Source: Xiphias gladius (taxonomy: Eukaryota; Chordata; Actinopteri; Istiophoriformes; Xiphiidae). From it: a DNA stretch of 64,000 nt. Both the position numbers and the translations under genes were made by a program. Below the pieces are notes generated by a model. That model saw only the letters and a list, made by a program, of their open reading frames with translations. It was not told the DNA's origin and did not search any database. The first letter of the stretch is position 1. Each line of letters opens with the position of its first letter. The stretch spans positions 19,493,329 through 19,557,328 of the forward strand of contig NC_053418.1 in the NCBI RefSeq assembly GCF_016859285.1, read 5' to 3'. This document shows positions 37,925 through 50,000 of the stretch, one piece after another.

Positions 37925-38722
37925 CTTTTATCAGTAAAAAATGTCCAGTAACCTCCAATAACCTTAAATGGTACAAAGGTAAGTGGTCAATTTCATAGAA
38001 AACAGGCCTTTTTCAGGGATTAAGAAAGTGTTTAACTTACAGCTTTCCTGCAGCAATGGAAGTAAATGAAGCCTTGAAAGTTAATGCAAACAATTCCCAC
38101 AGGACCCCCAACTTTTGTTAGCTACTTATAAAGCCGCTGTCTGTTCAAAGGCAGTGTTGGAACAAACTGGGTTTCTACACCCTCTGATGCATTATTAGGC
38201 CAATACTATACTGCAGGAAGTAGTGCATTATATTGCTATCAGAGTGGTGAGAAAAAGGCAAGTAACAAAGGAAGACAGACTGGTTGGTCAGAGGTTCATC
38301 CTATAGCAAGATGATGGCCCAGAACATTAGAGGAAAAGAACTAGACAGTGGCTTCATATGATGGAAGAGCAGCAGAGTCTCCAGACTTAAACCCCAAGAA
38401 GGTGAAAGCAAAGCAACGTGCAAGTGCAACACATTCATGGGAACTTGGGCAACAGTGTCAGGATGAATTTTCTAAACAATGTTTAATTTCCATTGTAGAA
38501 AGAACAGCAGGAGTGCATTTGGCTGCTGAATGAGTCAAAAATTTAGATTCAAATTTAGGATTTAAGATTCCATGCTTCCTTTTCTTTAAAAAAAAAACAA
38601 ACTTTGTTATTTATTTGTGCTACACTTTAATTTCAGAAACACAGAGACATTTCGCAATGTCAATTTCAGTAACAACTGGAAAAATCGAGTTGTTCTAAAA
38701 CCTTTGACCAGTAGTGTATGTT
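37925..38722 (+). mobile_element. Tc1/mariner-like DNA transposon fossil
   Basis: Contains the degenerate C-terminal end of a Tc1-type transposase (38348-38533) and ends in AAACCTTTGACCAGTAGTGT (38698-38717), the typical right end of fish Tc1-like elements. Upstream, TTGGAACAAACTGGGTTTCT and the part encoding an ILQQDxxPxH-like remnant near 38300 fit the same family. No left inverted repeat was identified and the start is a guess. It is truncated and inactive. Confidence 0.7.
38348..38533 (+). pseudogene. Degenerate Tc1-like transposase C-terminus
   Basis: The frame includes SPDLNP, the motif around the second catalytic Asp region of Tc1 transposases, then KAKQRASATHSWELGQQC and CLISIVERTAGV, which align to the family's C-terminal tail. 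A block after SPDLNP is missing and the end is altered, so this is a decayed remnant. Confidence 0.75.
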
Positions 38723-41700
38723 TATATAATATATTTAGATTTCGCTAATACCAATGAGCAGCTCTGGTTTAATGCATTTTAAAATAGGAGGATAGATTTG
38801 ATTTCACTACAAGTTATTCAATTGTAAATACATTATTTCAGAATTTTCTATTCAATAAAATAAACTCACTAAAACTGTATCAAAACAAATTGATCATTTT
38901 CCCACTAAATGAGTAAAATCACTAACGAGGTTTCCAGTGATTTACCTGTAAACATCCCCCTGACTCACAGTAAACTCTTATCATGCACACACACTCTACC
39001 TTTAACACAGAATGAAACAAAAACAAACAGACAAAGGTCATTAAAAACTTTATTCCACTCCTGAAACTGTAAAATACCAGTCTGATGAGTCTGGTTAAAA
39101 GACTGAATCACACTGGCTCACAGGCTTGGCACCGCACACAGAGAGAGAAGAAGAGAAGAAAAGGCCTGAGCCGTGTACAGGGGAGGGTGGTGGGTGGGAG
39201 GAGTGGAGAGACACCAGGAAGTAACAACCATTGGCTTAACAGAAACAGGCACCGGGGTTACTCTCAGGCATGTTGTGCCACTCTTTCATCCAACAGGGAG
39301 CGAGAAACTCGGGGTACGTACAGTAGCGAGGGGCTGGTGGTGAGATAGGGTGAGGGGGAGGACCGGGTAAATCCACCCCCATGCGTCCCTGCCAGAGACT
39401 TTATTGTTCATATCAAAACTGAATGAAAAAGGGACAAACAGGGAGGCGAAAGGCAATTTGAGAACGATGTACAGCCTCAAAACAAAGTCCGACAGTGTTC
39501 ACTCACGTGCAAACTGTAAAACTGCACGTCTCCCTGAAACTGCTCATTTAACCCCCACTGACAAACCAAGGAATTCACCTCACTGAATAAATCTCTCCTT
39601 TCCCACATTCACTCCCCTCCCCAAACACCCCTCAACCTCTCACCCACTTTCTCCCCCAGTACCCAATAGGAGAGGGGATAAGGAGTGATATCATACCCCT
39701 CCCTCCCCTTTAACCGGGCCCATCCTGCGCTGCTTCCCTTCCATACGTGGGCAAAGCGATGCCACACGTCTTCAATGGATTTCTAAGCTACTCTAAGCAT
39801 CAATTTATGTGAATTAAAGCTGCTCACTTACCACTTTACACCTGCCAGAATAACAAAGCAGCTTGTGATCCCCTTGGGTCCTTTCACTGGGTAAATAAAT
39901 GGAAAGCAAAACGCTTTATGACATGTCACACATCCAAAAAATAAACGACAGTCCGCTGCAAAGAGAACCTCCAGTAGCCCCCTTCTGTCTCTCGACACCG
40001 CTCCCTCCTCTCTCACTCCCATTCATAATGGCTATTGTCAAGGCCCAGACAGGGACCATTGTGCTCCCAGCTTTTACTCCCTGGAAGCCGTGAGAGAAAG
40101 GAAAATGGCACACACATGTGAAAATATACTGGGGGGACACAAGCACCAATGCACTTTCACAGCCTGTGCCCATCCCTGCTGGGGGGGGGCTGGGTGTTCC
40201 AGCAGTTCGCGCCTGAATTTATATTAATAGGTCTGACTGCATAACAGGACACACATGACAGAGATGTGTTTGTGAGGGATCACGCAACATCAAGTGGAGT
40301 GTGGAGAAGATTAAATTTATGTTTGGTGCAAATGATGTAAATATGGAAATAAACTGATGTCCTGCTAAGGGCATGCAGAGAAAATGCCATAAAAAAGCAG
40401 AACGCAGGTTCACAGGTGGACAGCAGACATGTAACATGTTACATGCCTGAGGCAGTCTGCACCTCTGTTTACATTTACTGCTGCTGACATGTAGAGACAG
40501 AGCTGAGGGCACAGAAAATATTCAGAACTACAGTATAATCTGTGATGAAAACAAGGGAGCAACACGGGATGTGGAACGAGCACGAACAGAAACCAAAGAA
40601 CTGGTTTTGGGAAAGATCTGGCAATATAATCAGTTTTAACTCTAGATTTAATGAAACTGAACTGCCAGACATTATATGTGCGCTGCACTTTGGATGCATT
40701 AAAAGGCAAAGAGCCTCGCATAAAGGGAACAACTACAGGTGAAAAATTAGTGACATTAAAAATGGGAGATTAAAGAATGAATGAATGTTCTGCATTTTAT
40801 TTTTAAAAGTATTAATGGTAAAAGAGCGACCTCGTCTGGGGTAAAATCGGGGCTTAAATGTATAATTTGAGAGTTGATGTAGAGTTAATGTTTTGCATTA
40901 ATGAAGGTAGTTAAGGTAACTTCACCATAAGCTTTTGGTATGTCTTGGGTACAGTAAGAAGTACAATGTCAGTTGTCAGGAATATATTTTGGCAACATCA
41001 TTAACACAGTCAGGTAGAGTCTACTTGTATTAACAAATAAAAAGGAGCCAGTGCAGGGAATATAAAAGTGGACGAAAAGTGAACTCAGCTTCTTGCTCTA
41101 TTTAAAACTCTGGCAGCCAGAATCTGTTCAAGTTTTAAATGATTTTTTAAGGCTTTTTGGTCAAACGACAGAGCCGTCAAGGCTGTTTCAACAAATGTAC
41201 GCAGAATTTTTCTTCTTTTCACAGGCAGACAGAGAAGGACTGACATTAGTGATGTTCTTCAAGTGAGAGGGTGAAGTTTTCGCCATCTTCCTGTTAAATT
41301 AAACTTAGAATTCAGATCTAGTCTACTAGTAGCGCCAGAGTTGAGTAATATTCTTCCCCACAAAGCCAAGATCTCACACAGAATAAGTCCCTGAATGAGA
41401 AAAAGCTCTATACAGTAGCCTACAGGGCCTCTGTGTTGATGGGAGCAATGCTGGGGAATGCTTCCCCCTGACCCAGAAAACTACAGGAGGCGATGGGGGG
41501 GGGCAGTTTATGGCAGAGAGAGGGGATAGCGTTTTGTACCCAGACCAGCAGCAATGAACTTTGCACACTTTCCATGTGCCCAGATAACTGAATGGTCTGA
41601 TCAAGGGGAGATGAGGAGAGAGTTGGGGGGAGGGGGGACACGTGAGGCTGGCCGGGCAGCGGGGGGAAACCAGCAAGAGAGAAAGAGTGAAACTCGGGGG

Positions 41701-42904
41701 TGTTTTCCGGCTGTGATTCCCAAATGAAGCGTGAAGAACACAGACACACACTTGGTCACAGTGACGTTCTTTCTTGTCAAGGAGGAAGGAGGCGGAGAAT
41801 AAATGAGAAAGACCACGCATCCTGCACGTAGAAAGCACCTTCACTTTCCACAGGTCGGTCATGAGTCTCCCATGGTCCCAAACTCACTTGAAACCAATCA
41901 GGATTCTCACAGGCAAAGCAATATTTGTGCATTTTTTTCCCTCATTTTCAGATTCATAAGACTAGGTAGCTCCAGGTTCAAACATCATTATGCAATGGTA
42001 ATCTTCCACTATTTAGCTTTTCGGGCACCCCTTCTCACAGGTCACTGTTTGAATCAGTTTCTGTGCTCCAGGGCAGATCATCCAGCCCTGCAAGGGCTGG
42101 GCACCCAAGCCTCAGCTGCCATACTGTTCTCTGTAACTGTCAAACACTCACAGAAAATTTCCGGAGAGCTGGCATTTGGCCATGTGGACAACTTCATACA
42201 TGTTGCACGCCCCAAAATACCTAGACAATGCAGGTTAAAACAAGACCTGGGCAAGACAAACACAAAGCAGAGCCGGCACAAGATGAGGACATCAGACAAG
42301 AAGAATGTCAGAAAACCTACATTTCAGGGCTGAAACACTCTCCAACCACAATTATCCCCAGCTTAGACCAGGGACAAAATTCCACAACACTGTGCTTAAG
42401 TTGACAGTTACACATGCAGTAAGTGCACCCACTTCTTTGAAAGAATTTGAAAGCACACTGCAAAAATATCTATAGAACTTGAGGTGTCTGCACCATATAG
42501 TAATGGTACAGAGACTACCCCTACTACCCTGCAGTAGGAGAGAAGCACCATGAGGTCAAAATAAGTTAAAGCCTCAGTTGAGCAAAGGCAAACTTCACAG
42601 AAGAAACCCCACATAGAGGAGCCGTTGTAGGTGCGAATCACTTCCCTCGATCTCATCACTGCATCCCTGAGAGACAAAAGTGATTTTTTTTTTTTTTTTT
42701 TTTTTTTTAACTCCATGCAACAGTGTGTTCACGGGATGATGATTCATCTTCACTGTGCTCCTCAGACTTCAACAACCCCTCAGCCCGGTAGCCTGGAAAC
42801 TCAGCGGGCTGCAGTCAAACTTTTCTCATTTTTAGACCGGATTTGAGCTGAACAGACGGGGGGGAAAAATCCCAGTGAACAAAGAAAGACCAAGCGGGGC
42901 TCAC

Positions 42905-43120
42905 CTTAGTAAAACGCAGATCTCCAATTTTTCCTCAGACTGCGCTCTTCGGTGACTACTTCAGTAGCAGAGCCATCGAATTCTGCCCAATCGCCAAGCC
43001 AGAGACAATACATATCCATATCCTGTCAGAAACCTTCAAAATAAAACCACGAGTTATGGCAGCAGCGTGCGCATCCAAGTTAAGTTTGAGATTTCAAGCG
43101 GAGAAGTTCACCTAGAAGAC
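42905..43120 (-). other. Candidate non-coding first exon of acsl
   Basis: On the minus strand the sequence TTTTACTAAG is followed at 42904 by GTGAGC, a strong splice donor. Joined to the acceptor ending at 37277 it would give a two-exon 5' leader, the usual arrangement for ACSL1-type genes. Upstream at 43560-43690 sit a CRE and an ISRE-like site. The exon contains a 37-codon upstream frame (42906-43019) that stops two bases before the donor. The start of the exon is not defined. Confidence 0.35.
42906..43019 (-). other. Short upstream ORF, 37 codons
   Basis: ATG at 43019-43017 opens a frame beginning MDMYCLWLGDWAEF and ending with TAA at 42908-42906, immediately before a GTGAGC donor. I recognise no family. 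It may be an upstream ORF that tunes acsl translation, or chance. Confidence 0.3.
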
Positions 43121-43724
43121 TGAAAAAAGAGAATAATTAGGTTATTTCATTCCATAATTACTTCACAGGTCATTTCAAACGTTATAGCAAAAAAAAGGAA
43201 CTTAAGGAGGGAAAAGAACTGACATTTAGAGGGAAAAAATATAATAAAACAAAACAGGCTATATATTGCAAATTAGATGGGTTGTTTTTTTTTTGTTTGC
43301 CCATTTGGTATTTCCTCCTTTCCATTTGTCATTTACTTTTTAACTACAAGGCAAAACAATTATGAAGCATCCTTTTGTCAAGCCACACCATGCAATATCA
43401 CACTTTGTCACATTCCGTGTAACAAATATAGTCTGTTCTCGATATGCTGGCAAGGTAACAATAATTTAAAACAATGTAATTCAGTTACTTTATTTTGAAG
43501 ATAAAATCACATAGCTTCCTGTAATTGTTTTCTCCCTTTCTGCGGCTTGACGCTTTTCTACAAGAGTGCGCCGACTCTGACGTCACCCCTTAATTGTATG
43601 CATGTATTTGAGGGAGAGATCAAATACTGACAGAATAACTGAACAATCCCCCCAAAAAAGTAAAACTCGCGTTGAGGTTTCAGTTTCAAGAGAAAGGCAG
43701 AGACCACCTGATGCAGCTTATTTG
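43121..43724 (-). promoter_or_regulatory. Interval between prkg-like 3' end and acsl 5' end; putative acsl promoter
   Basis: No gene recognised. A perfect palindromic CRE, TGACGTCA, lies at 43578-43585 and an ISRE-type GAAACTGAAACC (minus strand) at 43676-43687. Both are upstream of the candidate acsl first exon and downstream of the prkg-like poly(A) signal. No TATA box is evident at a defined distance. Promoter assignment is inferred from position. Confidence 0.4.
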
Positions 43725-43730
43725 TTTATT
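43725..43730 (-). terminator. Candidate poly(A) signal for the prkg-like gene
   Basis: Minus-strand AATAAA (complement TTTATT), 281 bp after the stop codon. Confidence 0.55.
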
Positions 43731-44010
43731 GAGTTACATTCAACTGCAGTAACATCACTGAACTGTTTATAAATCTATAGAGGTTCTACATCAAAGACAG
43801 TCTCAGCTCAACACAGTAGGCAGCCTGGTTCATTTATCAGGCAATATCTGCAACCACTGATACTGTGGGAAAAAAAATCTTGTCTGAAAATACAATTAAT
43901 TCTTGATGGCAGTAAGACTGAGAGCAGTCAATTATTTATGAGGACTAAACCTGAAAGCCATGAAGTGTTGTCTGGCAGGCTTTTTTCTCCTCAGGTCGCA
44001 GCGGACAGCT

Positions 44011-47000
44011 TCAGAAATCATCCCAGTTTGTGCACAGCTCCACCAAGTCCTCAGTGTAATGGCCACATGCACTGCTGTCCAAGGGATGCTTGACCTGAAA
44101 TACAGTGTAAGAGGAAAAAAAAAAATCTAGTACTAATCTAGTATCTAGCACTACTCGAGTTACCATAAAACAAAAAAAAATATTCCAAACTCAAAGTGTC
44201 TTACTTTGGGAACAACTGGTGGGTTTAATGTTCTTTTACAAAGTCCATCCCAGTTGAATCCTTCAAACCATCTGAATAAAAACAGAGCATCACAACCTAT
44301 AAAACCATGTTTTGCAAGCACTGGCCTCAGTGTTTTTCTCCAGTGCAATAAATCTGTCGCCTTACTTGTGCTTCTGAATGTCCTTGGCCTCATTTCTCAG
44401 ACTGCCCACTCTCTCTGAGGGATTGCTCCTTGGTGATGGAGAGCGAAAGAGAACACACTAATAAATAAACTGTGAATTAATAATCAGATTACCACCAAAA
44501 GGTGGTGTCACAGCACAGGTTGTGTCCAATAAACCTGCATCATTTCTTAATTTGCTCCTATCTGTTTCATTGTGTTGAGGCTGGAAGAGGGGAAATATAT
44601 TACACAAAGGTGGATGGATGGAGGATGGTTTTTATGTCAGAAAAGGGGCAACAAATTAACTAGAAAATTGTAATCAACTTTATAATAATAATTCATGATG
44701 TCTAGCAGGTCATAACTACAACACCTGCACAGTTTCTTTATGAAACTGGAGGCACTTTTGCTGATGTTTTTCGGGAAGTCGATCTGATCGATGCCACGAA
44801 TGGTTGCAGTGAGAATCTTCATCGGGTCAGAGCCGCTGAATGGGAGCCTGGAGAGGAAGACAAGAACCCATCTCTATCACCTTAATCTACAACTCAAGAA
44901 TTGAGCCTAAGAAGCCCTGCTGGGCTGCACAGAACTGTAAAACTTACCCACCACTCAGCAGTTCAAACACAAAAACCCCCAGTGACCAGAAGTCTGTAGA
45001 TACACTGTGGCCTTTGTTCAAGATGATCTCAGGTGCCATATAGCCCAGTGTACCGCAGAATGTCCAGGTTTTCTTACCAACCTCAACCTTCTTTAGACAT
45101 CTGGAGCCAATCTACAAAACGAAGATATCAGTACATTTACGGTTACCTTTGGTAGAATTCAACAGAATACTCAAAATGTGGACTTAGGTTTGTAACCAAT
45201 TGTAGCACCAGTTTTGCATAACCATGCTCATCCAGAACAACATTTTCAGGCTTGACGTCTCTATAGATGACGCCTCCACGGTGAAGAAAGGTCAAGGCCT
45301 CAACAACACAAGCCGTGTAGAACCTGCTGCTGCATTCGTCCAAATGTCCTCTGAAACAGTGTGCAGAAGTGCTGATTGAAACATCACAGCCAACACTACA
45401 AATGTGTGATGCAGACAGATGTAAAACATCAGACCCTGGTCAGTCTTAAAACTGAACTGTGATGAAAGGTTGGCTAAAAACACAGTGGTAGCATTTTAAA
45501 TATTTTATCAGTGATGGCAAAAAGTGCCTTGAATCTTAATTTCCTTTAGTCCAAAAATACTTACTTATCTTTAAGTAGACTACATAAATCCCCACCAAGA
45601 CAAGCCTCTGTCAAAATGTACAGGCACTCAGGGGCTCTAAAGGTTTTATGTAGCCTGTGATTGATACAAATACAAGAACATGTTAAAGATCTTTTTTTTA
45701 GTCATTAACACATTATGTAATCAAACAAATCCTAATTAGATAACTGTTAAAAAAACAAAACAAAAAAAGAAACAAGCAACAAAAAGACACCTGACTAGGA
45801 ATGGACAATGTGCCTCCATTAGGATGTGCAATTCTCTCAGGATGTGCTCTCGTTGACCGTTGCTGAGGATCAGCTTCTTCTTAAGGACCCTCATGGCAAA
45901 AAGACACTTGATGTTGGTCTTTACTTGTACCTGACAGGGTTGAAAATCAATACATTACATTAGAGAAACATGGAATCTCCAGTAGGCAGCAGCACAGTGA
46001 TCACATGGTAAGAGCAACCCTTACCAGGTCTACGTGACCAAACTCCCCAGCTGCTAGAGTGCAAATAATGTGGAAATCACTTAAGGTGGAAGATGAGAGG
46101 AGTGTACAATCCTCGTCTGGCCTGCTCACAAGGAAAACCAGGGTGAGATGATATCTTGTGTTTTCTGTGGGTGCAAATAACATGTAAATGCTTATAGAAA
46201 TTATTATTTTAATGCTGCTCACTCGACTTTGTATTCATGACTTTGCTGCACCTCATGACTGCCGTCAAATACCAGCCCATCGATGATGTCTTTGAAGGTC
46301 CTGAAACACAGAAGCATGTGAATATTCTCCAAATCTCTCGATAAGCACAACAATTCATGACCAAATTAGAGTGTAGTGCAGCGACCGAAACAGGTACGTT
46401 TTGCATGCAGGTCATTTTCTAATCACAAAGCATCCACTTACTGTCTGTCTATTACCAAGCATGTAACTGCCCCAGCAGCGACCACATTCACCGTCCGAAT
46501 GTCCTCTCTAAAGACAGAGTCAAGAAAGTACAACAAGAAAATCATAATGTCATTCAATGCAAAGCACACAATTTAAAAAGAAAATCATTGATACCTTGCA
46601 GGCACAAATGTCCCTTTTTACCATCATGTGCTGTTTTCATAAAAGCTGCTGAAAACTATGCATAATTTCTTTTACAGCATCTTCTGAAAGTGCATCATTT
46701 CCTTCCTCTTACCCCAGCAGAGCTTTTTCTCCAAACCAATGTTTCTCAGAGAGCTTAGAAAGGACTATCTGCTCTTCTTGCCCTGGCTTCTTTTCCGTCA
46801 CTTTCACCTGGCAAATCCAAGGTAGAGAGGTAATGAAAAAGAGGTGGTGCTGGAGAGTAAAGTAGAAAAAAGCTGCAAAGTCAGTTATCGCCATCATAAA
46901 ACAATTTTTAAAGCTGCGCTGACATTTTGTTCTCCACACTCCAAATCTTTTACTCTGAAAGCCTCATTTCATCTGTGCAGCAAGCAAAGAGCATAAAACT

Positions 47001-50000
47001 TTACCTGGCCTTTGCTAATGATATAAAAGGTGTCTCCCGTGGCCCCTTGTCGAATAATGTAGTCTCCCTCAGTGTAGTGTGTCTATGGAAGACAAATGAC
47101 AGACGAGCAAACAGTGGAAAGTCATTTTGTGGGAAGCATTCACCTGCTTATTAACTGATGCAACACGAAGGAAGCTGAAAGTAGGAAATGCAGGGGGACC
47201 ATCCGTAAACAAGCATGTTTACACACATTCCCTCTGTCTGTATGCATAATCTATTGGCTGGTTTCTGTTCGCAAAACAAGTGACGGCTACAAAATACCGC
47301 GCTTCAGATTTTGAGAACTTCATCTGTACCTCCTCCATGAGATCAGATATTTTCATGATGACATCCTCTGGCAATGACTGCAGGAAGGGAACGCTGTAGA
47401 CACACACAGGTTTGCAAAAGGGTTTGATGTCATTTTTCCACCTTTTCTAGGTTCTTAAGCATATCAGAAACGTGTCATAGGAATGTTGATATTTTGATAA
47501 GTGTTAAAGGCCTAAATGCAGCACTGTGTTTGTGCTTGCAAGCAACATGACCCTGGTGATATTGTGTGGAAGGCATTAGAGTACAAAGCAACTTTCTGGC
47601 CTGTTCCGTATCAAATCAAGTGTATCTTTCTGCTGTTCACCTGCTAAGCAGTCCCATTGAATGAGAAAGGCTGGTGAGACCACTCTGTATAAGTGTGGCC
47701 TGGTAGCTCTTGCAGTCAATAACCCACAGCTTGCTGTCCGTTTGTGCTGCAGATCAAAAGACAGAGAAAGTGATAGGTTTGTGAAAGGTTGTGTCACTGA
47801 CATTGGAGCTCAGGTAGAGCATAATCAAGAAGCAGGTATTGAAACAGCTTTGTAATGAATGTGGATGTACAATGAAGGATCATCAGCTACAGCCTGGACA
47901 GTAGACAGAAAGCAGGTCCGGACTGCATTATAAATGCTTAGCAAGTAGAATAAATAGAAGCATTACTCCTCATTTTCCTTACAAAGGACTTTGAATATGA
48001 ATCAAATCTGGTTTCCTTAGCCATAATTACCCTCTTTCCTTATAATAGAGCTTGAAAGAGTTGTTGTAATGACTCATATTGATTGGTTCAATGAATCTTC
48101 GTGCAAATGGAAGTAGATGTCCTCTAGATCATCTCATTAGATCCAGCATCTGATAATTTGGTACAGCCGTGATATCTTCCCCATTTGGATATACCCCATC
48201 AGTTTTCACTTTAGCACCATATGACACTTCAAGGCCATTGCTTTTTACGTGCTTCTGAATCCTGTTCAGAGTATTTTTAAAAAGTGAAATTCTAGTCTAA
48301 AAGGAAGATTTTCTGACATTTTCTTCACTATATGCTTTGCCACCATCAACTTCAATGACCTGATGATGACACCCTGCCATCACCTGCATTCCTATCAGTG
48401 TCACAATGAAAGAGACCACAAAGCAAAAACCTTACTGACGGTCTCAGATGGCAACAATGGATTAAAAAAAAAAGTAATTTCAGGTCAGGAAGGAGATAAA
48501 CACAAGGGGCCCTGAAGAAAGCCACAGCGAAGGGCTGACAGAAATGGACACGGAACAAAGGACAACAGACTGAGACATGAGCTGAGCATTGCTATCGGAG
48601 AGCAATCATATAGTGTCAACTGGTCACCAGATAAAGAAAGCAGTATAAAGGGAATGAGATGCTTAGGGACCAAACAAGGCAAATAAACAGATTTTTCAAC
48701 TTAAACTGATTCTGGCTTTTTTCCACACACTATTTATCTGTGAAACCTGGTCAGATGCATGAAGCAATGGCTGAGAAAGTTATCTCACACGACTCTGTGA
48801 TCAGATGCGGGAGGGAAATAATTGCATGCTTTCTAATTTCTAAGGAATATCTCAAATTCTTAAACCAGAAAGGTATATATGACAGGTTATGGTCCAGCAC
48901 AGAGAAGAGTGAACTGAATGCCAACTATCTCTGAAAACGTTATTTGTAAATGTTTGTAAAAATTCGGTTAATGCATGCTGGGTTGCAGGGGGGAGATATG
49001 GCAGACAGACAGCTGGGTTATGCGATAAAGCAGAAAACCCTTTAAAATACCCACATCTCTGAGAAAATATTTTGAAGCTGTAGTGTTGTCTTAGATCTCA
49101 AAAGGTCTTTGATTTTTATGTTCCACAGACATCTTCTGTGTAAGACCACTGCTAGGAAATCTGCCCGCTTGTGACAAATCTCTTAAAGAACAATTATTCA
49201 TTAACCCCCCCCCCAAAAAAAAAAAAATTAATCTCAGTAAAACTCCATCAATGTTTTGGTGTGACAGTGATATCTGTATGCAGATATAAAACCCAGAAGC
49301 CAACACCAGGCTTTGATACCTGAGACAGAGTAGGTGTGGGTGCAGTTGTAGAGGAGAGCCAGCTCTCCAAACACGTCTTCTGGCTCAATTGTGAGCAGCT
49401 TCAGTCCGTCTCTTGTCACCTCCATCCTCCCTTCTGTTAACAAACACACAGTCAGTTAAGAAATATAGCATGTACGCACACAATACATAGAGTCGTACAT
49501 GCATGTGTTTTTGCATCAGAAAATGAACGGGGACTGTCAAGAACCGTTCACTGCCTGAGATGTACTGCCTGAACAACAGATACGCCATCACTTCTGAGCC
49601 AGGCCAGGCCACCACCTCACTGGTTAGGATGAGGTGAGAAAAATAGGGCGCAGCCACACTCCATTAGCTGTCACATTACAAATGCAACCAAGATTCCTGA
49701 GGACAATCAAGCACGGATGAACTCTGCAACCAAAGAAAAACAGAAACTCTTCGCTCTAGTCCATTCAGGCTGAAGTTGACATTTCAATACAAAACATCAA
49801 TGGAGGTCACTTGTTATTCCACCAAGTGCCTCCTCTTTCCTTGCTCAAGCAAGAAAGCAGGCAATTGTGAGCCAGCAGTAAGAAAACTGATATACAAAGA
49901 TATGATAAAATATATCATTTCATCGGACTGCTCTTAAGCCCCTGTCATCTCAAGGAAGTGTGAATAAATATCCTCAGGTATGATTAATGTCAGCAGTTGT

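Larger units (their letters stand above)
37277..42904 (-). other. Probable first intron of acsl, with repeats and unassigned sequence
   Basis: The ATG exon is preceded on the minus strand by TCTTCTCTCAG, a good splice acceptor ending at 37277, so a non-coding first exon upstream is likely. The interval holds a dispersed repeat (37618-37910) and a Tc1-like fossil (37925-38722). The remaining 39000-42900 is more GC-balanced, with reading frames up to 176 codons (41803-42333 plus, 41374-41862 minus) that resemble nothing known. A minus-strand AATAAA (complement at 39049-39054) and an A-run beside a splice-acceptor-like site near 42670 leave open a separate non-coding transcript here. Confidence 0.45.

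Noticed and set aside
38348-38533. Intact transposase gene
   Set aside because: Only the C-terminal end is present, a block is deleted after SPDLNP and the tail is altered.
41374-42333. 162- and 176-codon frames on opposite strands
   Set aside because: They overlap slightly, neither resembles a protein, and no start context or flanking splice sites support them.
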